Shown here piece by piece: positions 25,597-38,043 of a stretch of DNA of 64,000 nucleotides. The stretch comes from Tetrahymena elliotti 4EA. Its lineage: Eukaryota > Ciliophora > Oligohymenophorea > Hymenostomatida > Tetrahymenidae. Below the pieces are notes generated by a model. It worked only from the letters and a program-made list of their open reading frames with translations, was not told where the DNA came from and searched no databases. Where the stretch lies: contig JH720328.1 of the NCBI GenBank assembly GCA_000231825.2, positions 146,479 to 210,478 on the forward strand, given 5' to 3'. The translations under genes and the position numbers were made by a program. The number at the start of each line of letters is the position of its first letter. Position 1 is the stretch's first letter.

Positions 25597-27908
25597 TTAA
25601 ATATATAGTCAATAACTTTATTTTTGTTTACCTTTGCAAATTAAATCAGTAAATAATAATTAAGTCTTAAATTAATTATTAACAAATATATTTAAAAATT
25701 AGCTAGCAACACTTTAAGATATATGAATTTTAAACATACTGAGTAAATGGAGGAATGAAATAACACATTGTGTAGAATTTACTGCATGCAATTCTAATAT
25801 TATAACTTAATTAATTTTTCAGCTTAATAAAATAATATAAAATTTTATTTTTTGGAAGTGATTATAAATAATTATAGCTAATTAATATATTTTATGTTTT
25901 AAATTTTACAAATGCACTCACTTGCTGTTTGTAATTATTTATTTTTTACTTCTTTTTTTTTATTTGTTAAACAATAGTAACAACATTATCTATCTCTTGC
26001 AGGTATTTTTTGTTTTATTTGGTTTGTTTGCTTGTTTAATCTCTTTTTCCAAAGATTATCATAATAATTTTTCTTTAAGCAGAGACATTCGTATTAAAAT
26101 GTTATCTATTCAATTTCTTGATAAAAATTGAAATAAGATCATTTTTTTATTATTTTTAAAAATTAATTACTGTATGGGTATAATGGTTAAAACAACGAAA
26201 AAAAATTGATCTCACTGTTGATAGCTTAGAGAAGTTAATAATGTTTCAGTAAGAATAATTCTCAGCTTTGTGCGCTAGAAGTGTTTTAAATTTATTTACT
26301 GATTATTTGAAAAACAGGTAACAAACATATCATTCAATTAACTTGAAAACATTATAAATTTCATCTAGTAATAGCTCAAAGGCTAATAATTTTTAGAAAT
26401 AATTACTCTAATGCACACTATAATGGCTGTAAAAAATACTTTCTTCTCTGAATAAATATTATCTATCTACCCTTAAAAAAAGTATCCTAAACAGATAAAA
26501 ATATTAAATTTAATTTGAGAGTAAGGAATAAATTGAGAATAAAGAGTAAATTTGCTTTTTGATATTTTATGTGTAATTTGTAATTTTGCTTTTAATTAAA
26601 TTAATGAATAAATATAAATTTATATTTTCTTCTAGCATCGTAATCAATTAGTAAAATCAGTAAGCATATTTAAACTAATTTTCCTTAAATAATTTATTAT
26701 TAAATTAGTTCAAAAATGGGTTTTTGATTTAAACAAAAAGATGTTTTATTTTTTAATTTTCAAACAAAAATATAATTTTATTATTTCGATATATAGGCGT
26801 AAATCTAATTTAATTATATTTTAAGAATTTTTAATAAAAAACCAGCTAGTAAGTACAGCGATTATAATCTTTTATTTAAATAATCACAATAATAACAATC
26901 AGTGAGTCATTTTAATTTCTTTTTGAGTAACAATAATTAATTTTATAAATAGAAAATTAAATATGCTTCCCATTAAGTATTAAATCCCCAGAGATGCGAC
27001 GATTTTATTCCGGTTCTTTTTTTTAAAATAGAAAAGATAATTTTTTAGCTAGCTAGCTGCTTTAAACAATTTTAGTTTCTTCTTTCAAAAAGATTATGGT
27101 TTATTTATATGGTAGTTTTTGTTATTGAAAACATTTTGAAAAATAAATAAAATACCTTCTCATTTCATTTTGAAATGTACTGTTTTAAAAATATTTTTAC
27201 TTGAAATATCTTTTTTACAGAGAGCTTGGCATATTAATATATTGTAACTTCTATAAATATTTTTGTTACACATTTTATCTCATTAGTTATTTTTTTTAAT
27301 TTTCTCTAACAAGCATTCTCAAACAAAAAATTTTAGTGAAATTAATAAATAAATCAGAAAGAAATTTAAACATAAAATAGCAAATTTTTATAATTTTTTA
27401 ATTCAGTAAATTTAAAGAAATTATTATTTTTCTGATTAAAACTTTATTAAAAAGATAAGACAGCTTATACAATTACATCTACAAGTTACAACTATTTATT
27501 TTCAAGAGCTTACTTATAAAATATAAAAGTTTTATGGATCAGAAAAAAAATTTTTATTCGTCAGTTTACTTATTTATGGTCGAATCAACTTGGAATTTTT
27601 AATATGAATAGATAAGAAGTGTAAACATTAATATTTATTTGTTTATTTGCATACATATTTACTTATTTTAGAATTATAATGTAATTTTATTTTATGTACA
27701 ATTATTTATTCAATGCTTGTTTTATTAATAAATATAACTTTCAAACATTTTTGAATCAATTTTTGTCTATTTTTAAACTATTTTTTAGTAATTATTTATT
27801 TTGTATTGTTGTTATTGACTGACTGACTGACTAACTGACTATGTTAAAATGCTTTAATTATTTTTAATACCAATTAACTTTTAAAATTTGAATAGAGACT
27901 GACCTTAT
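25597..27908. other. Intergenic, AT-rich
   Basis: Between divergently placed reverse-strand genes. It contains a TTTGTTTGCTTGTTT copy at 26023, short TAGC repeats at 27047-27058 and the (TGAC)n tract at 27816-27840. A 69-codon hydrophobic open run at 25922-26131 has no ATG at its head and low complexity, and I do not call it. Confidence 0.6.
27816..27840. repeat. (TGAC)n microsatellite
   Basis: Six TGAC units with one TAAC interruption, about 70 bp beyond the stop codon of the reverse-strand gene at 27909-29408. This mirrors the (TACC)6 just past the stop of its paralogue at 13381-14961. Confidence 0.9.
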
Positions 27909-29408
27909 TCAAATTTCATTTAGATCATATAACACCAATTAATAAGGTAGAAAATTTATTTCACTCTTTATTTATTTTAAAAATGCATGTATTGATAGGA
28001 TTGATGATTTAAATTTTTTTATTTTTTATTAACTTTCTCTGTTAAGCAGCTTGAATATGTAGTTACTTAGCTCTCCGTACATGTACCCATTTAAATATCT
28101 CTCAATTAAGCTAGAGAAAAGGTACTTATCCTATAAATCTTATATTTTAAATGTGTTAAAGTAGTACTCAGGCAAAATTTCTTCTTCCTAGAGCAATAGG
28201 AACTGCTATTCTGTACACATTGGATAGTCATAAAAAGATTTAACTTAGATTTGGATTCCTTTTTTAATTAGATGGAGCATGTTTTTAATGAGTTCATAAT
28301 GCAACTTGCAAAAATTACTTGAGCATTTACAAATTTCATAGTTCTGCAGCTGATTGTATCCTAAAGTTGAGATAATTTAGCCTTTACTTACTAAATAGAT
28401 TTCTATGTTGGTTGCTTATTCGCATTTATCTTTAAGATGGTTGTTCGCATTTTATAGTGAGTCTCTGGAATAAATAAAGAATATTTTGTAATAGTAAATA
28501 GAAATTTTGAATTCATGAAAATCAAACACTAATTGTATTATGCTAGAGACGAATGCAATGAATTAATTAATCAAAACAATCTAAAGACCATTAGATATTT
28601 TATCATAAATATATATATTTTAGGCAAAATCTTTTACTCCAAATATAAAAAGCAGCAAAAGCCTTAGAAAAGTGTAGCAGTATAAAATAATTGTAATATA
28701 TTTCTTCTGGATTAACGAGCAATACAAGATCCGTGCAAATGGAATCATAAACGTGACGCAGGTGAATTATTTTAATAGGTCTGTTTAATACTGATCTTTA
28801 CTTTTGATGATGTAGAATGTTATTAACAAGCTGAAAAGTATGACAGAAAGGTTCAACAAAAGAAAATAATTTGAAATCTAAATAAGAGCGAACGTTGAAA
28901 GGTAACCTGTGAAGATGATTTATATATATTTCAGCAAGCATTCGTACCCTGTAAACTCTATCTGCGTAATCATTACTGAAACCAAAACGAGCTAGCCTAG
29001 TAAAATAAGATAAGCGAGATATGTATCTAAAGGAATGAGTTCTATGAAAATCATATTTCTACCAAAGAGCATATACGAATCTAGAAGAATTTGAGGAAAA
29101 AGAGCTGATATAATATACCTAATGTATGTCCTTTCTAAGTTGTAGTTTTGCCCTTTTTAGTAAAACAAGAAGCCGAACTAAAATGTATCTGTAAAAATCA
29201 TTCTTAACTATTCTTTCTTGAGGATTAATCCCTACATGCTTAGGCCAATAAATTTATCTAAAATGAAATGAATCCAGAATAATAAAAAGTATAGATAATG
29301 ATGTGCGATATAAAATTTAGCTGCAAGATATATCCTAACTATATTTGAAATGTAATATAATTTTAAAATCTTCACTAACTCATTTTTATCAGTGTCTAAG
29401 ATATCCAT
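27909..29408 (-). CDS. Multi-pass membrane protein, 'YDL-ending' family, 499 aa
   Basis: Reverse-strand single exon of exactly 500 codons including the TGA; it starts MDILDTDKNELVKI. About eight hydrophobic segments fill residues ~12-300. The soluble C-terminal ~200 residues contain a Cys pair region (CKCSSNFCKLHYELI), then LLQEEEILPEYY, and end QLVLYDLNEI. The gene at 31996-33411 shares the C-region (NKICNWYYQLIE), INAFLK against IHAFLK, and QLVIYDLYCD at the end, so these two form the closest pair. The genes at 13381 and 15773 share the topology and the LYDL ending but not the Cys motif. It lies opposite in orientation to the other three members. The biochemical role is unknown. Confidence 0.85.
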
Positions 29409-31995
29409 TTTATAAATAATAAATCTCCTTTTTCTTAATATAATAATGTATTAAAGACTCAAATTTTTTCTAATTATTAGATTAGATATCTCTGTTGCAG
29501 CCCTATACTTAGCAAACAAACCAATCTATTGTTTACAAGCTTTTCACATCAAAAAACATGAAGAAATAACTTCCTTCTAAAGAATCATTTCTGATTAGTT
29601 GTTATCTTTCAATAAATTTAATATAGATTTAGCATTCAAAGTGAAAAGCATATTTATTTCATGTGCCACTTAAATTACTCTGTAAATCAATCATACTGCA
29701 ATTATACTTAGGTTATATTCGCAACGAAACAATTTTAAAGATTTATGTTTACTTAATTCATAAATGATTACATTATTATAATATTTGATTTACAAACCCT
29801 CATTCATAGTACTTAATTTTAATTAAATGTAAAAAAGAGCAAGTAAATTTGTGTATTATTTATATTCTTATCATCTATGATTTTATCAAAAATCTCACAA
29901 ATTATCTCTTTTTTCATTATTCATAAATCCTTCCTTCACACAAAATAAATTTCTTTTCTATTTCTTCCAAATTTCTATTTCTATTCAGTCTATTAATATT
30001 TCAAAGAGCAGAAGAATTTGAGAACAAATGCTAATAATTTTCTTATAAATTCTAAAATTTTCTAAAATAACTGTTAATTTTAAAATAATAGTCTCTAATA
30101 AATTGTTTTTAGCAGAAATAGTTATTTGATAAATAATTTCATTTCTTGAAATGAAGGTGAAAATAAATTTTGATTAATCAAAGTAATTTATACAAAATTT
30201 TGATAATCTAAAATTTAATAAATCCCAAAACGAATAAATTCATAAATAAAATTGAGATGAAAAATAGCTAATTTTTTTAGTACTAAGTTGATTTGCATAA
30301 CTATTTCAACTTATTTTTTGAAAAATATTGATTAAAATACTCTCTATTATTTTAAATTTTAGGTTTTTATTTGGGTTAAATAATTTTCATCCTGCATAAC
30401 AAACCTAATTACTATAGAATTAACTATCAAACATATCATTCATTTTTCATAAAATTTAAAGATCATTAGTTTTAATTTACAGAATAATCTTTCAAATTTG
30501 AATACTTTCATAAGTATTTTATTTTATCTAACTATTTTCTTTAGATTAATGATTTATCTTTTATATTTACTATTGCTATTTTTTTTTTGTATGATTAGAC
30601 TGATTAAGAGGACCAATATATGGATTATTGATCCAAAATTATTTTAGTTTTAAGGTTTAGTCTATTTAAATTTAGCATCGAAATTTGAGAATAAAAACCC
30701 AATGAAATTAAATGTTTAAGAAATATTTTTATAGTGTATCTCACTTGACTCATTAATATTTTCCCTATAAAATATTACATGTGGCATATTCTAAAATATA
30801 AACATAATTTAAAATATTAGACCTAATCATTATATCTGTAATTTTCTGATATCTTTTCTTATAAACCATAAACTAAAATTATTAGAATATTGATAAATTA
30901 ATTTCAATCATTATTAATTGAAGCCAACTCTTTTATAAAGATTTAAAAAAATCTAGATTCAGAGTCATAAAAATGATTATAATATTTTAATTTTACAGTG
31001 TATTTTTTATTGCATAAATATGTGATAATTGATTAAAAGTTGCTAAAAAACTAACCTGTAAATCTCCATAAGGATTAGAAGTTAAATAAGCTAAAACAGA
31101 GCTAACTCGCCAAAATTATAATATTATGTATGAATGACCAGGAACAAATATAGATTTTTTATTATCTTATATTAGAATCTAGTAGCTGTTTGCTTTTTAA
31201 GGTCTTTAAAAAAGATTGATTTGGATAATAAATAAATTATATCAAAAGTTAGCTCAGCAAAATAGCAGTATTGAAAATATTTCTATTTAACTTCCTTAAA
31301 AATGTTTGGACCATAAAAATGCTATTTTTTTTAAATGAATATCAAAAAATTCTTCATGGTATTTATTTCAAAAAATCTACCAAGTCATACCATAATTAAA
31401 AATATGTTTTAAATACTTCATCAATTTGCTTTATCAAGTCTTTAAAAAAGAAAATAAATAGCAGAAAGAAATTTAATAAATAATAGCATAAAATATTTTA
31501 AGACAAAATTATTATTTTATTTATTAAAATGGATTTTACTTTTTCTTGCTAAAATAATATAATTTAATTTAGTGATTTAATCAATCAATCTATTATCAAA
31601 TTAGCTAGAAAAAAAGAATGAGTGAATAAATTGGAAACATTTTTCTATGTTGAAAGATACTCATTTAAATATTTAATTTTTTGGTAAATGAATAGCTAAT
31701 AAAACAATAAAAGGGTTGATATATAATTTTAAATATTTTAGTTTTTATAATAGGTTAAACTAGTGTAATATCATAATCTTAAAAAGTATTACTTTTACAA
31801 GTTAAATAAATAATTCTAAAAATAATTAAGCACCTTTAATAACACATGAATTTAAACTAATTAAATAAATAGCAATTTTTTAAGGCTTTTAAAAATATAA
31901 CAAAAATATATTGTAATTTATTGTTTTGTTCAAAATCAAAAAATAAACCTACTTATTAACATAATCATTAATTAAAATCTACTCTTGAAATAAAT
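29409..31995. other. Intergenic, AT-rich; possible exon remnant near 29.4-29.7 kb
   Basis: Mostly low-complexity A/T. On the reverse strand a frame is open from 29658 down to 29389 with protein-like content (SYFFMFFDVKSLQ, then IDWFVCQ) immediately upstream of the ATG at 29408, but it has no early ATG and no clear splice to the gene below. A sequence like the 152-bp repeat core lies near 30148. Nothing else is recognised. Confidence 0.5.
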
Positions 31996-33411
31996 ATGAA
32001 CAAATTGATCAATTTAGAGTCTGTCTAAACTTTTTCTGGAATTGCAGGCCCTATAATAATTGATATTTTAAATATTGTGATATCAATTAAGCTGCTAATA
32101 GAAGATTTGTATGTATATCCTATTATTTTTGGCTTCTTTTTCACTTTGGAAAAGCTAATTATCTCAATGATTGCAATGAATAAAAGATAATTTAACTTAT
32201 ATATGCTAGCGATTTCTGATGATAAAATAAATGACTTTTTAGTTTTCAACACATCTATGAAATTTATTCTATTTTTTATATAACTCATTGCTTTGTATGG
32301 ATTTTAGATCTTAAAGGATGTCTCTGAGACTAGCATAATAAATCTATTCTTTTCTTCCTATTTCATTCTAGGATATTTACTAAGCATTATTTACTACTTT
32401 GAAATGAGCAATTCTATCTTGAAAAATCTTAAAGACTTTTTTAAATATTTTATCAATTATTAAACCTACCTAATAACAATCAGCTCGATCATAACACTCA
32501 AAGGCAACAACCAAATTAACTTAGGATTTTACACATTTGGAATTCTTTTAGCTTAATAAATTTGTATATACTATTACTCCTACTAATTTGATTCTTAGAA
32601 TATTATAATTGAGAATTTTGCTAGTATTGTATTTAGCACTTTAGATTCAATAAAAAGTATTAAACCTATGGGTAAATACTTAGTCATTATTAACTTTATA
32701 GGGAAGCTATTAAATTTTATTATTTTTTTGATATTTTTTGATGGCATTTATTTAGAGGATAATTCACATTTGACTAATATTACTAATTTAGCTACAGTTA
32801 TACTAAATATAGTATTCTTATTAATTTTCATACCACAGGTGTGTTATGAACTATTTTAACACAAAGTTTATTTTTTATCCTCAGTTTTAAGCATTGATTC
32901 ATATGCACATGATATTAAACATTACTAAAGCATAAAAGGTAATGAAGTTATGATATACTTTACAAATTAATTCAATGAAGGGATAGCAACTTAAACTCAA
33001 AATGAATAAAATAACACATAATGCAATAATAAGATATGTAATTGGTATTACTAGCTTATTGAAGATGCTTCGAATAACATATACACTCTTCCTTACATGT
33101 AAATAACTATGCACTATTGTCCATACCATTTCAAGCATGTAATATAAAATGATATTTAAATTGAACATCATTTTCTAGAATATTGTCTAGAAAGAATAGA
33201 AAACAAAGAATTAATTGACTCATTGCTAGAAAGAATTTTATAAGGTCATTACAATTTATAGATCTACCTTAGAAAACTAAACGAATAGTAATCTATTTTA
33301 TTCAAAAAGATGATTCAATCCCTATATTAAATTAATGCATTTCTCAAGCTAGAATAAAACTTTTTAACTCTCTCTCCATAATTAGTTATTTATGATTTAT
33401 ATTGTGATTGA
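31996..33411 (+). CDS. Multi-pass membrane protein, 'YDL-ending' family, 471 aa
   Basis: Single exon of 472 codons including the TGA; it starts MNKLINLESV. About eight hydrophobic segments lie between residues ~15 and ~295, with no cleavable signal peptide. The soluble C-terminal part has a Cys/His-containing stretch (CNNKICNWYYQLIE, then HYCPYHFKH) and the ending QLVIYDLYCD. It is the shortest of the four family members and closest to the reverse-strand gene at 27909-29408, with which it is divergently arranged. Reading with the standard code breaks it into several fragments on both strands, all shadows. Function unknown. Confidence 0.85.
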
Positions 33412-35955
33412 CTGAAAGGAAACAACCATTTCTTATCAAAATTATATATAAAAGGACCACCCCACCATACTATGCTTAATAAAATATTTATTCATTTTCT
33501 AATCTTCTTAAATAACTTTGCAAATAAATATTTTTTTAATTATTTATTTAGTTTTTATTTTTTATTTATTTATTTAACAAATGATGAAAACACTAGCAAA
33601 GATTTTTATCTGGAAAAAAACATTTATTTTTGGATTACTTTTGCTTAGAATACTTTATCAAAAAAATAAATAATATCAAAACTATATGAAAAGAAAACAT
33701 AAATAATTGATCAGTCATCTAATTTTGTAATGAAAATATCCAGTAATGGGCATGCATATCTACATAATTTTTTTCTTTATTTGGATAGAGCTGAAAAGAC
33801 TCAATAAAAATATAATAGAAGCATTTAATTGTTTATAAAATACCGATGATATTTTTAACAATTATTTTAAATTGCTTTTTGTAACTGAAACAAAACTGCA
33901 AAGTTTACATTATTTTATATTATTTTTGTTAAGAATTACAAATTTTATTGAATAAAAATAAAAACAGCATCTTTAAAAAAAGAAATTTTTTTAGTTTAAG
34001 AATATTAAAATTAGGTATTTTTAGTCAAATTATAAATAGCTAATAGCTAAATACTTATACATTTATTAACTTGATTCATAGTTAAAATAGATAAAATAGA
34101 AAGAAAGTAATCAAGGAATATAAAAAATCAATAAATAAATAAATAAATAAATATTTAAAATAAAATTCAAATAGTTTTGAATTGTTTTTTGTCTATCTTT
34201 TTCTAATATCTTTAAACACCCCAAGATTTTCAAGAGATTATTATTTTCAATATGAAATGATCCAGAATCTTTTCAAACTAACACAAAGGGTATTTATGTA
34301 AAATAGATTGCCTAGCTAAAAAATTCACAATAAGCGTATGAAAAATGTTTGATTCTTTAGTCGCTTGCTTTTTATTGAAAGAAATAAAACTTAATATGAA
34401 AAAAAAAAAATCTAAAGAGAAATCAAGGAATAAAAAAGATATTTTAAAATTGTTTTTAGATTTTAAACCTCCACTTCAATTTTAAGGGTTGTTGTCTTTT
34501 TTATTAAAATTAAAAATTAATTAATTTTATCTCGATTTAAATTTTTAAAGAATTTTTATGAATTTAATCTCTAGTTCAAAGAAATTATATGATAAAATAT
34601 ATCATACCATTTGGTTGATTTGAGTATTTTTATACATTTTATATTGGAAAGCTTCTTTGATATTTAGCAATGAAAAACTTGAGGAAAACTTTTGGAATGA
34701 ATTTTCTTAAGTAAGAGTTTTGAGAATTGGATTTAGAATGAGATAATTTATTTTGGAGAGTGTAAATAAATCTTTAAGAAGCAATATAAATTTTGTACTA
34801 TATTTAGTTGGGCTAACAAAATTATCTATTTATAAATAAAAGAATCAAATAGGATTAATTTATGCCCAGCTTTACAAAATTAAATGTTAAATAATTGCAA
34901 TTTATCTATAACATTTCAAAAGAGGGAAAAAATAAAATTTATCTTTACTTATTTTAGATGAGTACTAGTTCTTCAAAAATGTTAGATTTGTACTAATGAT
35001 TTAATTATTTTAGAACACAAAACTCCTTTCTCTTCAAAAATAATTTTTATTTTCTTCAAATTTGAAATAACAACGAGGGTTTTATTAAAATTTTTCTACT
35101 TATTGATTGGAATTATGATATTCACAATAAAGGAGCAATTAGATTATTATGAATAAAATGTTCTTCAAAAATTAATTAAAAGGTTATTAATAAAAATATT
35201 TCTTTGTTAAACAAACCAAAGAATTAAAATTTTTACAGATTTAAATTAATGAATGAAAAAGTATTTTTATGAATTCAAAAGATTTTTCAGTTAAATTTAA
35301 ATTTTTATTTTAGCAGTCATGTTTTGTAGATCTCGTGAAAATTAATATTTAATTATTTAAATAAGATTTATTTGAAAATATTTAAAAGAAGTTTTTCTGT
35401 GCTAATATTTATGTATTTAATTAATAAACAAAAAATTCTTAACAGCTTTACAATAAATAGAATTAAATTATTCATAAATCAAATTTTTAATCTGAAGAAA
35501 CCATGTTTAATTTGGAATCTTAAAAGTGGAGTTTTTATCATGTACTACTTATTTTAAATGGGATGAAAAAAGAATAATAAATAAATATAATTAAGTGTTG
35601 TTTTTAAGATCGATCGATAGATCAGAATAATAAGGAGCGGCAATCAGATATTTCTTACAGTAAACAAATTTTTATCTATTAACTTAGCTCCCAAAAAAAA
35701 GAAAAAGCTATTGAAATTTATTATCAATTTGTTTGATTATCTATTTATTTCAAAGTAATAAAAGAAGTCTTTTTCTGGCCATTGTTAAAGAAAGAATTGA
35801 TAAATAAATTTGTTAGAAAACTTTGCTTAGTTTACTAGAAATAATATTAAATAAGAAAAATCAAAAAAGGCAAAAACAAACAAATTTGAAGTGTAATTAA
35901 TATAATTAATCTTTGAAAACAAGCATTCTTAATTATTATCAAATAATCTATTAAT
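33412..35955. other. Intergenic, AT-rich
   Basis: About 2.5 kb of A/T-rich sequence with AAAT/AAATA simple repeats (for example 34131-34152) and a short GATCGATCGATAGATC stretch near 35610. No ORF with convincing composition is seen. The short open run at 35372-35557 is low-complexity. Confidence 0.6.
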
Positions 35956-38043
35956 ATGGGTAATTGCTAATTTGAATATTAGAAATAAAAATCCAACAGA
36001 TTGTCAATTTCTTCAACAAATGAGCTTATTATCACTCGATCCGATCCAAGCATTCAGTAAAAGAATACTGAGCTGAGAAAGGCGATCAACAATCTTGAAG
36101 CAAATGGCTTTGCGATAGTATAAATTTTAAAGTTTGAAGATTTTGAGGTTATAGCCACAGTGCAAGAAAAGTAGAATAAAAAGAAGAAGAAATTTACAGT
36201 TAAAATTTTTTTTAACAAAGTAAAAAATGAATGTTTGTTTGATATCTACGACGAAACGCCAGAGGCAACTATTAAAAACGAATAAGACAAATTATAGCTG
36301 AAAAAAGAGGTTGAAAACCTCCAAAAATGTAAACATGATAACATAGTAAAAATAGATAGTTATTACATTTAGGATGGCATTTCTTATATTTTTATGGAAG
36401 AATGCAAATATAGTCTCGCTCAGTACGTAGAATATAAGGGTACCTTAAATGAATTTGAAATTATTGAGTTGTTTACTGAAATAGTAAGCGGGATGGTCTA
36501 TTTGCATAAAAATAATCTTTTAGTTGGAGACTTTAACTTTTAAAATATACTTTATGATAGACAAAATAAATTGAAAATCACTTCTTTAATTTTTAGCAAA
36601 GCTGCGCTTGTTAACGGAAAGTATTTTCTCAATAAAAAATCTTTTTATTCACAGCTCAACTCTATTTTTTTGCCTCCACACCTCAAAAAGATTGTTAGGT
36701 AATTCCATGAAGACTAAGACGAATCTTTGTTTTAGGATACTTCTATAATTTATGATGAGTCATGCGATATTTGGGGGCTTGGCATTTTAATTTATATCTT
36801 AATGGGCCAAAGTATAGATTTTGTTAGATAATACGGACTGGAAAGGTCAAACAGCAATTATGTAAACATTCCTAAAATGAGCGATGAATTAAATAATTTA
36901 GTATCAGAAATGCTTGATTGTGAAAATATGAATAACCTTTCCATATATGATATTAAAAAAATATTAAACAAAACAATGATATCAGACAACTAAAAAAGGA
37001 TAAAAACTCTTAGCGATGATGAATAAGACGATCATTAGGAAACAGGAGTTTCTGCAAAAGGATTCAGTAGAACTAATACTAATGACATAGATCGCAGATC
37101 ATAATTTGATTTAAAGACAGCTGACAAGATATTATTTTAAACTGATAGTTTGAAATCAAACAATATTTCTTAATCTTTAAAAAATACACGTCTTTTTGAC
37201 TATCAAGATATTAATAATCTCGACAAAGATTAATGTATTAAAATTGGCATAGCTTATTAAAATGAATAGTAATTTGACACGGCTGAATAATATTATCTTA
37301 GATCTCTTGAATTAGATGCTTCATATATTCCAGCTATGGTTAATTTAGCTAATTTATATCTACTGAATGAAGATAAATCTTAGTAGGCTGAATAAATTTT
37401 AAATAAAGCTGCTAAAATAGACGAAAAAAATGTGGAAACATTCATTTTGCTGGGGAAATACTACTCATAAAAAAAATAATGGAAATAAGCCTACGACAGC
37501 TTTAGTAATGTTTATTCTTTAGACCCTAATAATTATAATAACTTTTTGACTATTGGAAATATCTTAGAAGAAAACAAGAATTATAAGCAAGCTCTCTAAA
37601 TATTTTAAATTGCTTCCCAAACTAATCCCACCAAAGCCCCAGCTTTTGTGAAGTGCGCTGAGCTATAACTAATTTATTTTGAGCAAGAACAAGAAGCTAA
37701 AGAAAATCTTAAAAAGGCCCTATTAAACGATAATGAAAATATTGCTGCTAGACTTTACCTAGGCATCCTATCTAGAGATATTGCTCTTAAGGATAATATT
37801 AAAAAATATTTGCAACCAAAAAAAGCTTCTCCTGAAAATAATAGTAAATACTACTTGAATGCAGGTATCATCTTTGCAAAGTACTAACGCAGCTATACAT
37901 TAGCTTAGCACTGCTTTGAAGCTTGCATTGATTTAACTGATTTATCATCACCTCTTTATAATAGAGCAGTCTGGCACTTGGCTGATTGTCTCTAAAATAT
38001 GAACAAACAAAGATAATAAATGAGAGAAGTAAAATAAAATTGA
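35956..38043 (+). CDS. Pseudokinase-TPR protein with N-terminal lipidation signal, 695 aa
   Basis: Single exon of 696 codons including the TGA. The N-terminus is MGNC, a consensus for N-myristoylation at Gly2 and palmitoylation at Cys4, so membrane attachment is likely. Residues ~60-325 form a protein-kinase-like fold: the beta3 Lys is in FTVKIFF (~83) and the alphaC Glu in KKEVENL (~118). The catalytic loop reads HKNNLLVGDFNFQNIL, where Asp and Asn remain but HRD is replaced. The DFG site reads ITSLIFS, so the metal-binding Asp is lost, and the glycine loop is not recognisable. It is therefore most likely catalytically dead. Residues ~330-420 are a Ser/Asn-rich linker. Residues ~425-690 are about seven TPR-like helical repeats (for example YYLRSLELDASYIPAMVNLA). 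TPRs suggest a scaffold or chaperone-linked role. Confidence 0.9.

Noticed and set aside
25922..26131. 69-aa hydrophobic ORF
   Set aside because: No ATG at its head, low complexity, and it contains the recurrent TTTGTTTGCTTGTTT sequence.
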